This document shows positions 14,074 to 26,800 of a DNA stretch of 64,000 bases, one piece after another. The notes beneath the pieces are model-generated. The model was given only the letters and a program-made list of their open reading frames with translations. It was not told where the DNA came from and made no database searches. Position 1 is the stretch's first letter; each line of letters opens with the position of its first letter. Source of the DNA: Macrostomum hystrix (lineage: Eukaryota > Platyhelminthes > Macrostomidae); the NCBI GenBank assembly GCA_950097015.1, contig CATNEN010000032.1, positions 2,580,501 through 2,644,500 of the forward strand, written 5' to 3'. The position numbers were made by a program, and so were the translations under genes.

Positions 14074-15964
14074 TCAAGTTTCATGGAACGGTGCAAACTC
14101 GAGCGGAGAAAAGCCTCCATTTCGCTGATTCGACTTCACATTTATTAGTTTGTGGACTTTAAACACCGGCTGAATGGCCTCGACGACGACCCTCCGTTGG
14201 CAGCTTCCGTGGGACCTCACCTCAAGCCAATGGGTCCACCGGAACAGGAACCGGAAGTAGCGAAACGTCTTCAGTGAGGCGAGCAGTCTCAGCAGGTCGA
14301 AGGCCAAATCAAAGTCGTTGTTGCACTTCTGAAAGGTCTCAGTGACGAAGGCGATGAGAAAGTTCAGCAGGTTGAGGCCAACGAACACGAAGAACAGCAC
14401 GTGGATGATGAGGACCATTGCGCTGTCCAGGTTGAATGTGATCATGTTGAGGATGATCTTGACTGACGAGTAGAGCGACAGCAAGCCGGTCTCGAAGTCG
14501 GGCGAGTCGACCAGGATGAAGAAGTCCAGGCTGAAGAGGATGATCCAGTAGAAGAGCAACGGCAGCGCGGCCAGGAAGCTGGAGAGCATGCAGTGGAAGG
14601 TGAAGAAGAGCTTGCCGACAGACCTGGAAGCGATCTCGATGTACTGCGCAAAGTGCAGCAGAGTGAACGCGATGAACAGCGTGTTCGACCCGATGAAGAC
14701 CTGCTCAACTATTTTTCCCCCGGTTCCGATCACTTGGATACAACTTTAGATAGAACCTCTCTGACTTCAGGATGAATGTGAAAACGACAAAGCAGAAGCC
14801 ACTGGAAATCGCGATCACATGATAGCCGTCGAAGATGACCCTGCGAATGAACCTGTCGAACAGGGACCAATTGTCAGCGGTCAACAGTTTCTGCCTCTGT
14901 GAGCGTTCGATGGCAGAGAAGATAAGCTTCAGGGCGGCCGTCAGACACATAAAGGAAGTCACCATGCAAATGACCATAAAATTGACATCCATAAATTGCA
15001 GGATTTGGATGCAACCGTTCGACTTAACCGTGCGCTGATCGAACAGATCATAGTAAAGGCTTGTGTTGCTCAGCATACTCTCGTTTAGTCCAGCCGAAGC
15101 TGCAGCCGAAAAAGTTGCCCGATTGCAGTGAATGAGATTGCCAAAGCATGCTACAATCATCATGACAGGGTCACTCACAACCGTAAGCAAAAACAGGACA
15201 GTCGGGGCGCTTAATACAAGCAGCCTGAGAAAAGTGATGATCCGAGTCTGACGAAACGTCAACCGAAGCCACTGACGGGTCAGAGGGTCCTCCATCAGCT
15301 TGGACTTTTTCAGCGCCTCTACCTGACTCGAGGCCACGTAGGTGAGTAAGAGCAGAGGACTCACTCCGCATCGACTGCCGTGACTCAGGTCATAGTCGGT
15401 CAGGTCGTAGAGACGAATGGCCCATCCGCCGGATCGAGTCTCCGACTTCAGCAGGTAGTTCGGCAGGTGCAGCATCTTGCGAGCCAGACGGAATGCGCCG
15501 AACTTGACGCACGCCTCCAGAGGTCGGAGGCCGCTCGAGTCCTCTTGAGTGACCAGTCTGTCCAGCAGGCGAGGCTCTCTGCTCAGAGCGGAGAGGAGAA
15601 CCGACTCCAGTCGTTTGGCTCGCTTGAACCTCGGCGCGTACATCAGACAGCGAGCCAGACTGTGCACCACGGTACTGCCATCGAGCTCCAGCTGAGCCAG
15701 GTGGTCGGCGCTGTCCTCCAGCAGAGCCTCGAACACTCGCACCGACTGCAGCAGAATCGCCAGGTGGATGGCGTAGCCGAACTGCAAGCTGACGAAGCCC
15801 CACTTGCGGCGGCTTCTCGGCAGACGGCAGCAGATCTCGTGGCCCTCCGTGACGTCGACCAGCGGCTGAGCCAGCCTACTGGACAGGTCCGGCTTCATCG
15901 CCAGCAGGAAGGCGACCGGGTCGTCGTCCACCAGAGCAGCCAGCGCTACGTCAGCCGCTTCCAT
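14074..15964 (-). pseudogene. Ankyrin-TRP-like cation channel, copy 3, single frameshift
   Basis: It starts at ATG 15964 with the same N-terminal 245 residues as copies 1 and 2 (one visible change: Arg for Cys in EICCRLP). It has its own version of helices S1-S3, then from VEQVFIGSNTLF onward is almost identical to copy 1. The reading frame breaks at 14712-14721, where the minus strand reads G5A5: the upstream frame terminates at TGA a few codons later and the downstream frame resumes as KIVEQVFIG. One surplus base in the homopolymer accounts for the break. It could be a genuine pseudogene or an assembly error, since everything else is intact. The C-terminal tail after VFK differs from copy 1. 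Confidence 0.7.
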
Positions 15965-16688
15965 GCCTGATTTTTCGGAGATAGCAGAAGCGAACGCAGA
16001 ATATCCTTTAACGTGTCGAGTTTCCGTCACCTCTTCTGAAGATCGATGTAGATTGAATGAACAGCATGAATATCAGTTTACGCTCGTGTTTCATTTTTTT
16101 CTCTTATAACCAGCGGCTATCGGCCGTTCTCTCTGAGTGGTCTCCCCCAATTGCCTGAGTCGCATTGTTTTTAGAGAGGATTGAGAGTCGCACAGGGCGC
16201 TTGTGCGCAAATACAGCTTTCTTTCTCCCAACTGCAGTTAGAGCCACTTCGAGGCCTCTGTCAACATTTACCATGGAAACCAATTGATTATTCAGAGGAA
16301 TCGTGGAGCTTCCTCTGTCCAGATCTGGTTTTGGTCGCTCTGGACGCAGCCCAGAAGCCAGCTGGCCGTGCGTCTACAGGTTTACAGGCTTGTTTGAACT
16401 GGACTGTTGCCTGGAGAAAGGCGAAAGTTTCCAATGCACTTCGTTATAATTAGATGATTAACTGACGCATCGATATCAATACATGTAATCATTAGCAAGA
16501 TTAGAAAGTGGTTAGGCCAGTCCACAGAATGGTACTCAACAGGACGAGTATAAGGCGTGCTTGCCATCTGCTCTCTGCCAGCTTGTTAAATTAGTATCGA
16601 TGTATTGCCTTAATTTTCCGCATTAGCTCATAGCATTTCATTTCTTTACCCGACGGAAACAACGCATTAGATTGCTGTGCTCCAATGT
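15965..16688. other. Intergenic spacer upstream of TRP-like copy 3
   Basis: No supported gene. It contains the 5' flank of copy 3, with TCAGGC immediately before the ATG resembling a splice acceptor. Confidence 0.4.
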
Positions 16689-16995
16689 GCAGGTTGAGAA
16701 TGCTCATGACTCACTGCTCATAGTTCAGAATGCTCATGATTAACAGCTCATAGTTCAGAATGCTCATGATTAACTGCTCATTGTTCAGAATGCTCATGAC
16801 TCACTGTTCATAGTTCAGAATGCTCATGACTCACTGTTCATAGTTCAGAATGCTCATGACTCACTGCTCAATGTTCAGAATGATCATAACTCACTGCTGA
16901 TAGTTCAGAATACTGATGGTTAACTCATGCTTAACCGCTCATAGTTCAAAATACTCACGACTCCCTGCTCATGACTATCAAGAATGCTCATGTCT
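16689..16995. repeat. 30-bp minisatellite, about 10 units
   Basis: Degenerate units containing GCTCATGACTCACTG and CTCATAGTTCAGAAT, decaying toward the right end. Confidence 0.9.
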
Positions 16996-17691
16996 CATAG
17001 CTCTCCACTCAATTTGAAGTCATAACCAACAGCTGATTCTTAGCTCTTTGTTGCGATGATAATAGCTTTTGCAGCGCTTTCTATGCCAAAGCCTCTTTAA
17101 AGTTATATGTACTTCAGATAGCAATCTCCGCAATATTTGAAACTAAAGTGCAAGTAATTGTTTCTTAGAAATGAACGCAAAATGCTTTAAGCTTAATAGT
17201 CGGCTCTCAAGCCATTAGAAATTAAAGTTAAATACTGGCAGGCGTGAAAGCTGCATAAATTTGCGAGAAGTATTACTGACTAAACTGTTATACCGCTTCA
17301 GCAGAACAGATTGGGGAGCTTAAATGTGTGAGAGAGAAACAGTAGTATGCAAAGCGAACGACAAGTATAATTTGTAAAGAAGCGTGAATAAGATAATTCT
17401 TAAAGTACATGCTGTTCTCCCTCTCCGTTTCTTATAAAGGGTTTGCCAGCTGAAAACTCTACGGTGCTTGAAATGGCGAAATGCAGAACGGCGCCGAAAT
17501 TTTGCTGTTGGGGGGAGGCATGCGAAGAGGGGGCTGTACAGAACGACCGTCAATTAATAAATCGCAGTGACTTTTAGGGAACACAGCAGACCTACAGAAG
17601 GTCGGGCCAGGCAAGCAATGACAATGACAGGATTTGGAAGCTACATTAGCCAGGCTTCTCTTCAAATTTCTGGCATCTGGAGAGCAAGCAT
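16996..17691. other. 3' flank of the SCHIP1-like gene
   Basis: No coding signal. It probably includes the 3' UTR of the minus-strand gene ending at 17692. Confidence 0.4.
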
Positions 17692-17890
17692 TTAGTTGCC
17701 GCCACCACCGCCAGTGAACAATGACACCAGCTTGTTGGGCTTCAGCCTAGACGTCAGCGAAGACATCTTCCGGCGCACTGGGGAGCTAGTAAGCATAGTG
17801 GGCGGCTTCGCTGCACCGTCTGATCCGGTGGCGGCTGACTGCGCTCGCTTCGGCGGCTCCTGCAGCCGACTGGCTACTTCCTGGGCTCGC
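17692..17890 (-). CDS. SCHIP1: SCHIP1-like terminal exon
   Basis: Acceptor CATGCCAG at 17891, then one base completing an Arg codon, so EDLT-R continues into [18 protein letters not shown]. The exon ends with a basic, Ser-rich tail and a Gly-rich GGGGGN before the TAA. An alternative acceptor (TTTCAG near 17922) is out of phase with the preceding exon. The tail is longer than the mammalian C-terminus. Confidence 0.75.
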
Positions 17891-20800
17891 CTGGCATGAT
17901 TGGGAGAATAGTTTGGGGACTGAAATTCCGATCCCCAATATTCCGATCCCCAATATTCCAATCCCCAATAATCCGATCCCCAATATTCAGATCCCCAATA
18001 ATCCGATCCCCAATATTAGATCCCAATATTCCAATCCCCAATATTCCAATCCCCAATATTCCGATTCCCAATATTCCAATCCCCAATATTTCAATCCCCA
18101 ATAATCCGATCCCCAATATTTCAATCCCCAATATTCCGATCCCCAATATTCCAATCCCCAATATTCCGATCCCCAATAATCCGATCCCCAATATTAGATC
18201 CCCAATATTCCAATCCCCAATATTCCGATTCCCAATATTCCAATCCCCAATATTCCGATCCCCAATATTCCAATCCCCAATATTCCGATCCCCAATAATC
18301 CGATCCCCAATATTAGATCCCCAATATTCCAATCCCCAATATTCCGATCCCCAATATTCCAATCCCCAATATTCCGATTCCCAATATTCCGATCCCCAAT
18401 ATTCCGATCCCCAATATTCCGATCCCCAATATTCCAATCCCCAATATTCCAATCCCCAATAATCCGATCCCCAATATTCCAATCCCCAATAATCCGATCC
18501 CCAATATTAGATCCCCAATATTCCAATCCCCAATATTCCAATCCCCAATATTCCGATTCCCAATATTCCAATCCCCAATATTTCAATCCCCAATAATCCG
18601 ATCCCCAATATTTCAATCCCCAATATTCCGATCCCCAATATTCCAATCCCCAATATTCCGATCCCCAATAATCCGATCCCCAATATTAGATCCCCAATAT
18701 TCCAATCCCCAATATTCCGATTCCCAATATTCCAATCCCCAATATTCCGATCCCCAATATTCCAATCCCCAATATTCCGATCCCCAATATTCCGATCCCC
18801 AATATTCCGATCCCCAATATTCCGATCCCCAATATTCCAATCCCCAATATTCCAATCCCCAATAATCCGATCCCCAATATTCCAATCCCCAATAATCCGA
18901 TCCCCAATATTAGATCCCCAATATTCCAATCCCCAATATTCCGATTCCCAATATTCCAATCCCCAATATTTCAATCCCCAATAATCCGATCCCCAATATT
19001 TCAATCCCCTATATTCCAATCCCCAATAATCCGATCCCCAATATTCCGATCCCCAATATTCCAATCCCCAATATTCCAATCCCCAATAATCCGATCCCCA
19101 ATATTCCAATCCCCAATAATCCGATCCCCAATATTCCAATCCCAATAATCCGATCCCCAATATTAGATCCCCAATATTCCAATCCCCAATATTCCGATTC
19201 CCAATATTCCAATCCCCAATATTTCAATCCCCAATAATCCGATCCCCAATATTTCAATCCCCTATATTCCAATCCCCAATATTCCAATCCCCAATATTCC
19301 AATCCCCAATAATCCAATCCCCAATATTAGATCCCCTATATTCCAATCCCCAATATTCCAATCCCCTATATTCCAATCCCCAATATTCCAATCCCCAATA
19401 TTCCGATCCCCAATATTCCAATCCCCAATAATCCGATCCCCAATATTAGATCCCCAATATTCCAATCCCCAATATTCCGATTCCCAATATTCCAATCCCC
19501 AATATTTCAATCCCCAATAATCCGATCCCCAATATTTCAATCCCCAATAATCCGATCCCCAATATTAAATCCCCAATATTCCAATCCCCAATAATCCGAT
19601 CCCCAATAATCCGATCCCCAATATTCCAATCCCCAATATTCCAATCCCCAATAATCCGATCCCCAATATTCCGATTCCCAATATTCCGATCCCCAATATT
19701 CCAATCCCCAATATTCCAATCCCCAATATTCCAATCCCCAATATTCCAGATCCCAATAATTCCAATCCCCAATATTCCAATCCCCAATATTCCAATCCCC
19801 AATATTCCAATCCCCAATATTCCAATCCCCAATATTCCGATTCCCAATATTCCGATCCCCAATATTCCGATCCCCAATATTCCAATCCCCAATATTCCAA
19901 TCCCCAATAATCCGATCCCCAATAATCCGATCCCCAATATTTCAATCCCCAATATTCCAATCCCCAATATTCCAATCCCCAATAATCCGATCCCCAATAT
20001 TAGATCCCAATAATCCGATTCCCAATATTCCGATCCCCAATAATCCGATCCCCAATATTAGATCCCAATAATCCGATTCCCAATATTCCGATCCCCAATA
20101 ATCCGATCCCCAATATTAGATCCCCAATATTCCAATCCCCTATATTCCGATCCACAATATTCCGATCCCTAATAATCCGATCCTCAATGTTCAGATCCGC
20201 TATATTCCGATCCCCAAATTGAGAAAATGCTATGTCTGCCCTGCATATTTTCTAATGCCTGCCTTAGATCACGGCGCGACCTTATAATGTCCAGCACCGC
20301 AGACTGGCGTTGGCCATTGCGCCAAGCGTTGCCCCCCCCACTGCTTCAGGGTTCTGGGAGCGCAATTTCTGGCGGAATTGTTGATGGGACAGGCATGCGA
20401 GAGATGAATGCAGGTCGGTAATTATCGGCCACGTGCAGTGCGGATGCATCGGCATTGGCTTCTGATTATTATCCTGGATTTTCATTGCCGTGCTTTGTAC
20501 TATTAAAAACCTAACAGATCGACTGCATAGAGAAACCCTGTTTAAGCCTCACCTAGTCAAGTCCTCAACCTCAACCAGCATGGAGTCCTGTTCCATATGC
20601 AGATCGTCGCGTTCAATGAGGCTGCGAACTAGGTCCTCGTTGTGAGCTGCAATTGATTTATTGAGATCAATACATTACTAATTATTTTAGTAGAGTTGCT
20701 AAGACATTGTATAAACCTGGTGTCCTTGAGTAAGACTTTTGATTTACCATTGCACAAGTCTAAACGATAATAGAGTACGCCTATATCTGTGTCTGTACGC

Positions 20801-23800
20801 CTATATCTGTGTCTGTACGCCTATATCTGTGTCTGTACGCCTATATCTGTACGCCTATATCTATACGCAATGTAGGGGCCAACCTCCAAGGCACAGTGAT
20901 CAGTGTACACTGCCTGACGATGAGAAAGTCAGGGCAGAATGTACACAATGCGTCATCTGTCGTCATATGATAAATGACTACCCATAGCTCACCAGACACT
21001 ATTGTGTTTATTGTCTCGATAATAATATATAAGTCTATTAAAAACCAGAAAATTTCACCGAGAAGTTGCTTGAATTTACACTAATTGGTTCGCCTCCTAT
21101 TAGGTCGCAATGTACCCTCTCATCTCCATGGGAACTAACCAAGCCGCTGCACCATTGGCATGGGTGCAGTCAGCCTCCATCATCTGGTCATAAACTGCTG
21201 TCAGAATCACGGCGAGGGAAAACACGAATAAAGGTTACAGCGCGAAGGCATTCGCTTAATTCGCTTCGCAGATAATGGATTGGCGCATGGACTGCTGGAG
21301 GGTTGTTGTCCAAGTCTGTGTTCTGAACTAGAAGGAAAAATTTACCACATCTGAAGAATAAGCAGCATTGTGGGATCCATATGGGATCATGGTTGCGTTG
21401 AAAAGACAAACACGGCAACAGTTTTTTTGCGCAAAAGCTTTCCCACCAAATAACTAACTGCTTGACCGGTTTCAGAACCAACTGTCTTCTTCTAGGGGCT
21501 TCAGAACTTGCAGCTTTGCATAGACAAACGATGGGAAAGGTAGACGCGGCATAGATATATTTGGGTGTACTACAGACTAGTACTAATAAATAGAATAATG
21601 AGCTGGATTTTAACTACACAGTATATTGCAGCGCAATGCCTATATCCTTTTGGACGGAAATTCCCAAATAGTTCCGCTCCCTCCCCACGACAATGTCAGG
21701 GAGAAAGATGACGGACAGACTTTCGGGTAGAAGCTGTTAAAAGTCAGACGTCATTATTTGCGGGCTCGCTGTGTGTCTCCATGCAGGCTTAAAGGCTTGT
21801 GCAATATAGTCCATCCGGCTAGCAACCATGCTGGCCTCTCTACTATAGAGTTCTTCTTTCTGCTTAGTCTGCTTCTTTTATTATCCGCGGTCTTTGGGTG
21901 TTACTTTTTATGCACCGACTTTAAGGGCATAATGAGGCCGTTTTCTTTGGCTTCTCTTACTTACGTATTTTACGCACCTTGAACTGTGGAACTGTGTTTT
22001 TGTTTAACTGGAACCGACAATCTCCACAGGACTTTATGGCCTAATTTGCAGCTGAGTGTTCCGACAAATTCAGAGGGGTAAGAGAGACACGAGGTGGAGG
22101 AGAGGAAGAGAGAGAGGGGGTAAGGAAAGAGGGGAGTGGGACAGAGGGGAGTGAGACAGAGGGGTGTGGGACAGAGGGGAGAGGAACAGAGGGGAGTGAG
22201 ACAGAGGGAAGAGGGACAGAGGGGAGAGGAACAGAAGGGAGTGGGTCATAAGGGAGTAGGACAGAGGGGAGTGAGACAGAGGGGTGTGAGACAGAGGGAA
22301 GAGGGACAGAGGGGAGAGGAACAGAAGGGAGTGGGTCATAAGGGAGTAGGACAGAGGGGAGTGGGACAGGGGCAGAGGGGAATGAGGCTAGCTAAGATCT
22401 AAAGTACAGACTTAAATGCTAAAAAAGGTATCGAGGTGCGTGATGAGGAGTGAAATTTCTTGTTAACCCGATGAGGTCAACATGTTAGAAATGTTACGGA
22501 GAGGTTAATCATAAGCTCATTACCGAATAGCAGTTCCGAGCACAAAAAAAGTATTTATAGTTAAGGAACTAGCAAAATTCGTGTAAGAATTATGGTAACC
22601 ACATACTAGCGAGTTATATATTTTTTCTAGTTATTTCTAATATTTGAAAGAAATCATTATAACTAGAAAATATTCGATATGGACGATTCGGGCTATAATG
22701 AAACTGTATAATTCAGGATTTAGAATCTAGGGATACGAAAAGTTTGGGATCGACTATATGAGGCTTCAAATATTTAAGTATTAAAGTATTCTAGACTTGA
22801 CTGTAGGGGATCGGAATTTAGGGATTGGACTATTGGGGATCGGACTATTGGGGATTGGACTATTTGGGGATTGGACTATTTGGGGATAGGACTATTGGGG
22901 ATTGGACTATTGGGGATTGGACTATTTGGGGATTGGACTATTTGGGGATTGGACTATTTGGGGATTGGACTATTTGGGGATTGGACAATTGGGGATTGGA
23001 CTATTTGGGGATTGGACTATTGGGGATTGGACTATTGGGGATTGGACTATTGGGGATTGGGCTATTGGGGATTGGACTATTGGGGATTGGGCTATTGGGG
23101 ATTGGACTATTGGGGATTGGACTATTGGGGATTGGACTATTGGGGATTGGACTATTGGGGATTGGACTATTTGGGGATTGGACTATTGGGGATTGGACTA
23201 TTTGGGGATTGGACTATTGGGGATTGGACTATTTGGGGATTGGACTATTGGGGATTGGACTATTGGGGATTGGACTATTTGGGGATTGGACTATTGGGAT
23301 TAGACTATTGGGGATTGGACTATTGGGGATTGGACTATTGGGGATTGGACTATTGGGGATTGGACTATTTGGGGATTGGACTATTGGGATTAGACTATTG
23401 GGGATTGGACTATTGGGGATTGGAGTTTTTGGAATTGGAATTTTGGGGATTGGACTATTTGGGGATTGGACTATTGGGGATTGGACTATTGGGGATTGGA
23501 CTATTGGGGATTGGAGTTTTTGGAATTGGAATTTTGGGGATTGGACTATTTGGGGATTGGACTATTGGGGATCGGACTATTGGGGATTGGAGTTTTTGGA
23601 ATTGGAATTTTGGGGATTGGACTATTTGGGGATTGGACTATTGGGGATTGGACTATTGGGGATTGGAGTTTTTGGAATTGGAATTTTGGGGATCGGATTT
23701 TTTGGGAGCGAACTATTGGCGGTGGAACTATTGGGGATTGGACTATTGGGGATTGGACTATTGGGGGGTTAGCTTTCGGGGATTATCAGCAGTTGGGTGA

Positions 23801-26800
23801 GGCGAATACAGATTAGGTTTGAGCTCACTCTCTATGCGGCTCAGCAGATCATTGTGAATGACCTGTAGCGCCCCCAAGCTCAGCTGCTGCAGGTGAGCTC
23901 GATGGAACCTCCGAGCGGCGGTTGAGCTGACGCCCATGAGCTCGGCGACGAGGTCACGGCTGGCCCGGCTGCGCTGCTCGTGACGCTCGACCTCCAGCTG
24001 CATCCTGGCCATCGGGCGGACCACGTCATTTCTTCCCCCTGTGGAAGGCCACGTCATTTCTTCCCCCTGTGGAAGGACCACGTCATTTCTCCACCCTGTG
24101 GAAGGACCACGTCATTTCTTCCCCCTGTGGAAGGACCACGTCATTTCTTCCCCCCGTGGAAGGACCACGTCATTTCTCCACCCTGTGGAAGGACCTCGTC
24201 ATTTCTTCCCCCTGTGGAAGGACCACGTCATTTCTTCCCCCCGTGGAAGGACCACGTCATTTCTCCACCCTGTGGAAGGACCACGTCATTTCTTCCCCCT
24301 GTGGAAGGACCACGTCATTTCTTCCCCCCGTGGAAGGACCACGTCATTTCTCCACCCTGTGGAAGGACCACGTCATTTCTCCACCCTGTGGAAGGACCAC
24401 GTCATTTCTTCCCCCTGTGGAAGGACCACGTCATTTCTTCCCCCCGTGGAAGGACCACGTCATTTCTCCACCCTGTGGAAGGACCACGTCATTTCTTCCC
24501 CCTGTGGAAGGACCACGTCATTTCTTCCCCCCGTGGAAGGACCACGTCATTTCTCCACCCTGTGGAAGGACCACGTCATTTCTTCCCCCCGTGGAAGGAC
24601 CACGTCATTTCTTCCCTCTGTGGAAGGACCACGTCATTTCTCCACCCTGTGGAAGGACCACGTCATTTCTTCCCCCCGTGGAAGGACCACGTCATTTCTT
24701 CCCCCTGGGGAAGGACCACGTCATTTCTTCCCCCTGGGGAAGGACCACGTCATTTCTTCCCCCTGGGGAAGGACCACGTCATTGATCTTCTCCCTGGGGA
24801 AGGACCACGTCATTTCTTCTCCCTCGGGAAGGACCACGTCATTTCTCCCCCCTGGGGAAGGACCACGTTATTTCTTCCCCCTGGGGAAGCACCACGTCAT
24901 TTCTTTGCCCCTGGGGAAGCACCACGTCATTTCTTCCCCCCTGTGGAAGGACCACGTCATTTCTTCCCCCTGGGGAAGGACCACATCATTTCTTCTCCCT
25001 TGGGAAGGACCACGTCATTTCTTCTCCCTGGGGAAGGACCATGGGGCTATTTTAAATACCCACTGCCTACTTCCCGATAGTAAAAAACTGGAGATCTACA
25101 AATTAGTCGAATTCGCACCTGTGCAAGAGCCAGCTGAGCTTCGGCCTGCAGCCGCGCCTGCCTAGTCAGCAGGACCTCGCTGGCCTCCGCACAGCCGTCT
25201 GACGCACCGGCGGCGGTCATTGCCGAACCGGATCCGGAAGCAGATAGACTTGCGCCCGTCATCTGGCTGTCTGAGGCCCTCGACGGGTGCATCTGGGAGG
25301 AAACGGAATCAGTAGATTGCTTAGCGACTAGCAATAGAGCTCCCCTTTAATGGGGTGTCACTGGCGACACCTCAGATTTAACAGTAGGACTACCAAGCCA
25401 TTTTTTCGCCCGTTTTTATATGAAGGGCGTGAACCCCCTGAATTTTTTGGCAGCGCCTGAATGCCAACAGCGTTGGGTGGAGACTGATTGGTTGATAGAC
25501 TAGGCGATGGTGTACTGTGGTTGAGCTGCGCCTAATATTGAGGCTTGATCAGTGAAATTTGAGAAATTCGCGCCAGGGTGTCCATAGTGGCCTAGTTCCA
25601 CCTGTTGTAGCCATTGAATCTCCAGCAGCGAGATCGTCTAGATAAAGGTAGGTGACCACCGAAGGCGGAGATGATGCAGGCACATTCGGGTGACACGCTG
25701 ATAAATTTTGAAGGCCTAGCAAGGCACAGTGCTAATTCGTGTATAGGGGTGTATGAAATACACTAGAGCTTATGGGAAAAATCTGACTTTCGGCCAGAAA
25801 CATTGTATATCTCGACGGTCTGAAGAGCTGGCAACTTGATTCTTGCTTCAGAAGATGCGCAACAAAAAGTTGGCCCGTGTTCATAAGTTTCGTGTGCTTT
25901 CGTTGCTCCGTTCGGTTGCAGCCCCCCCTTGGTAGCTCTACTGTTTATGTCATCCCCTGAGTCTGTTTGGCTCACTCACCTCAACCTTGAACGAGTCGCA
26001 GATGCCAGAGTCAGACACCAGCGTGGACGAGTGGGCACTAGCGGCAGTAGAGCCTTCCGCGTCAGCCGCGTCTACTTCGTCCGCCTCTTCGCAGACGCCG
26101 TCACCTCCGCCTCTGCTGGCCGCGTTGTCGTCTTCTTCGTCGCTGGTGAGGTCGCTGATGAAGCACAGCTGCATAGGAGCGGCGGCCTGAGGACGAACAA
26201 GATGGAGCAAGTCGCGGTGTACATCAAGAAGGTTCAAATAATATTAAATTCTCTCACCTGAGACACCTTCGCGCGTCGTCGCCTCGGCTGCTGCTGTCCT
26301 CTCAGCTCGCCGTTGACGCCAGATTTTGGCGCGCCTCCGAGTGCGTCGGCATGGCTCGCCTCGTCAGAGCAGTCGCTATCGGAGGCAGCGTCATTGCGGA
26401 AGCACATCTCCATGCCATTGGGCTCGCCATTGTGCGTCATGGTAGCCGTTGCAGAGGACGCCGTTGTGGCCGTGGAAGATGTCAGATTGGCGCTGCCGAA
26501 CCAGCCAGCAGCCGCCGATGCCGAGGCCAGGCCACTGTCATCGTCATCTTCGGCGGACATCGAGAGCGCCTGGAGCACCCGCTCCCGCTCTGACAAGCCC
26601 GCAGTCTCCTTGAGTAGCGGTGTGGATTGACAAGTGGGAGTCAGTTTGGTATGCGAGCTCAGCGGAGCTTCGAGCGATTGGTCTGAGCAATCAGATGTCA
26701 TTCGAAAATTGTTTTAATTGGAAGAATAAACATGCGATCTGAATGTTAAATACAGGGGGCGAGGCTTTACACACGCATGGCTAGGAAGTGCACACTCGCT

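Noticed and set aside
17921-17926. Acceptor TTTCAG as the start of the last SCHIP1-like exon
   Set aside because: It would be phase 0, whereas the preceding exon ends two bases into a codon; the CATGCCAG site at 17891 fits.
22825-23816. Glycine/tryptophan/leucine-rich frames resembling a structural protein
   Set aside because: The 15-bp unit (GGGGATTGGACTATT) is open in several frames and lies within a SCHIP1-like intron on the opposite strand.
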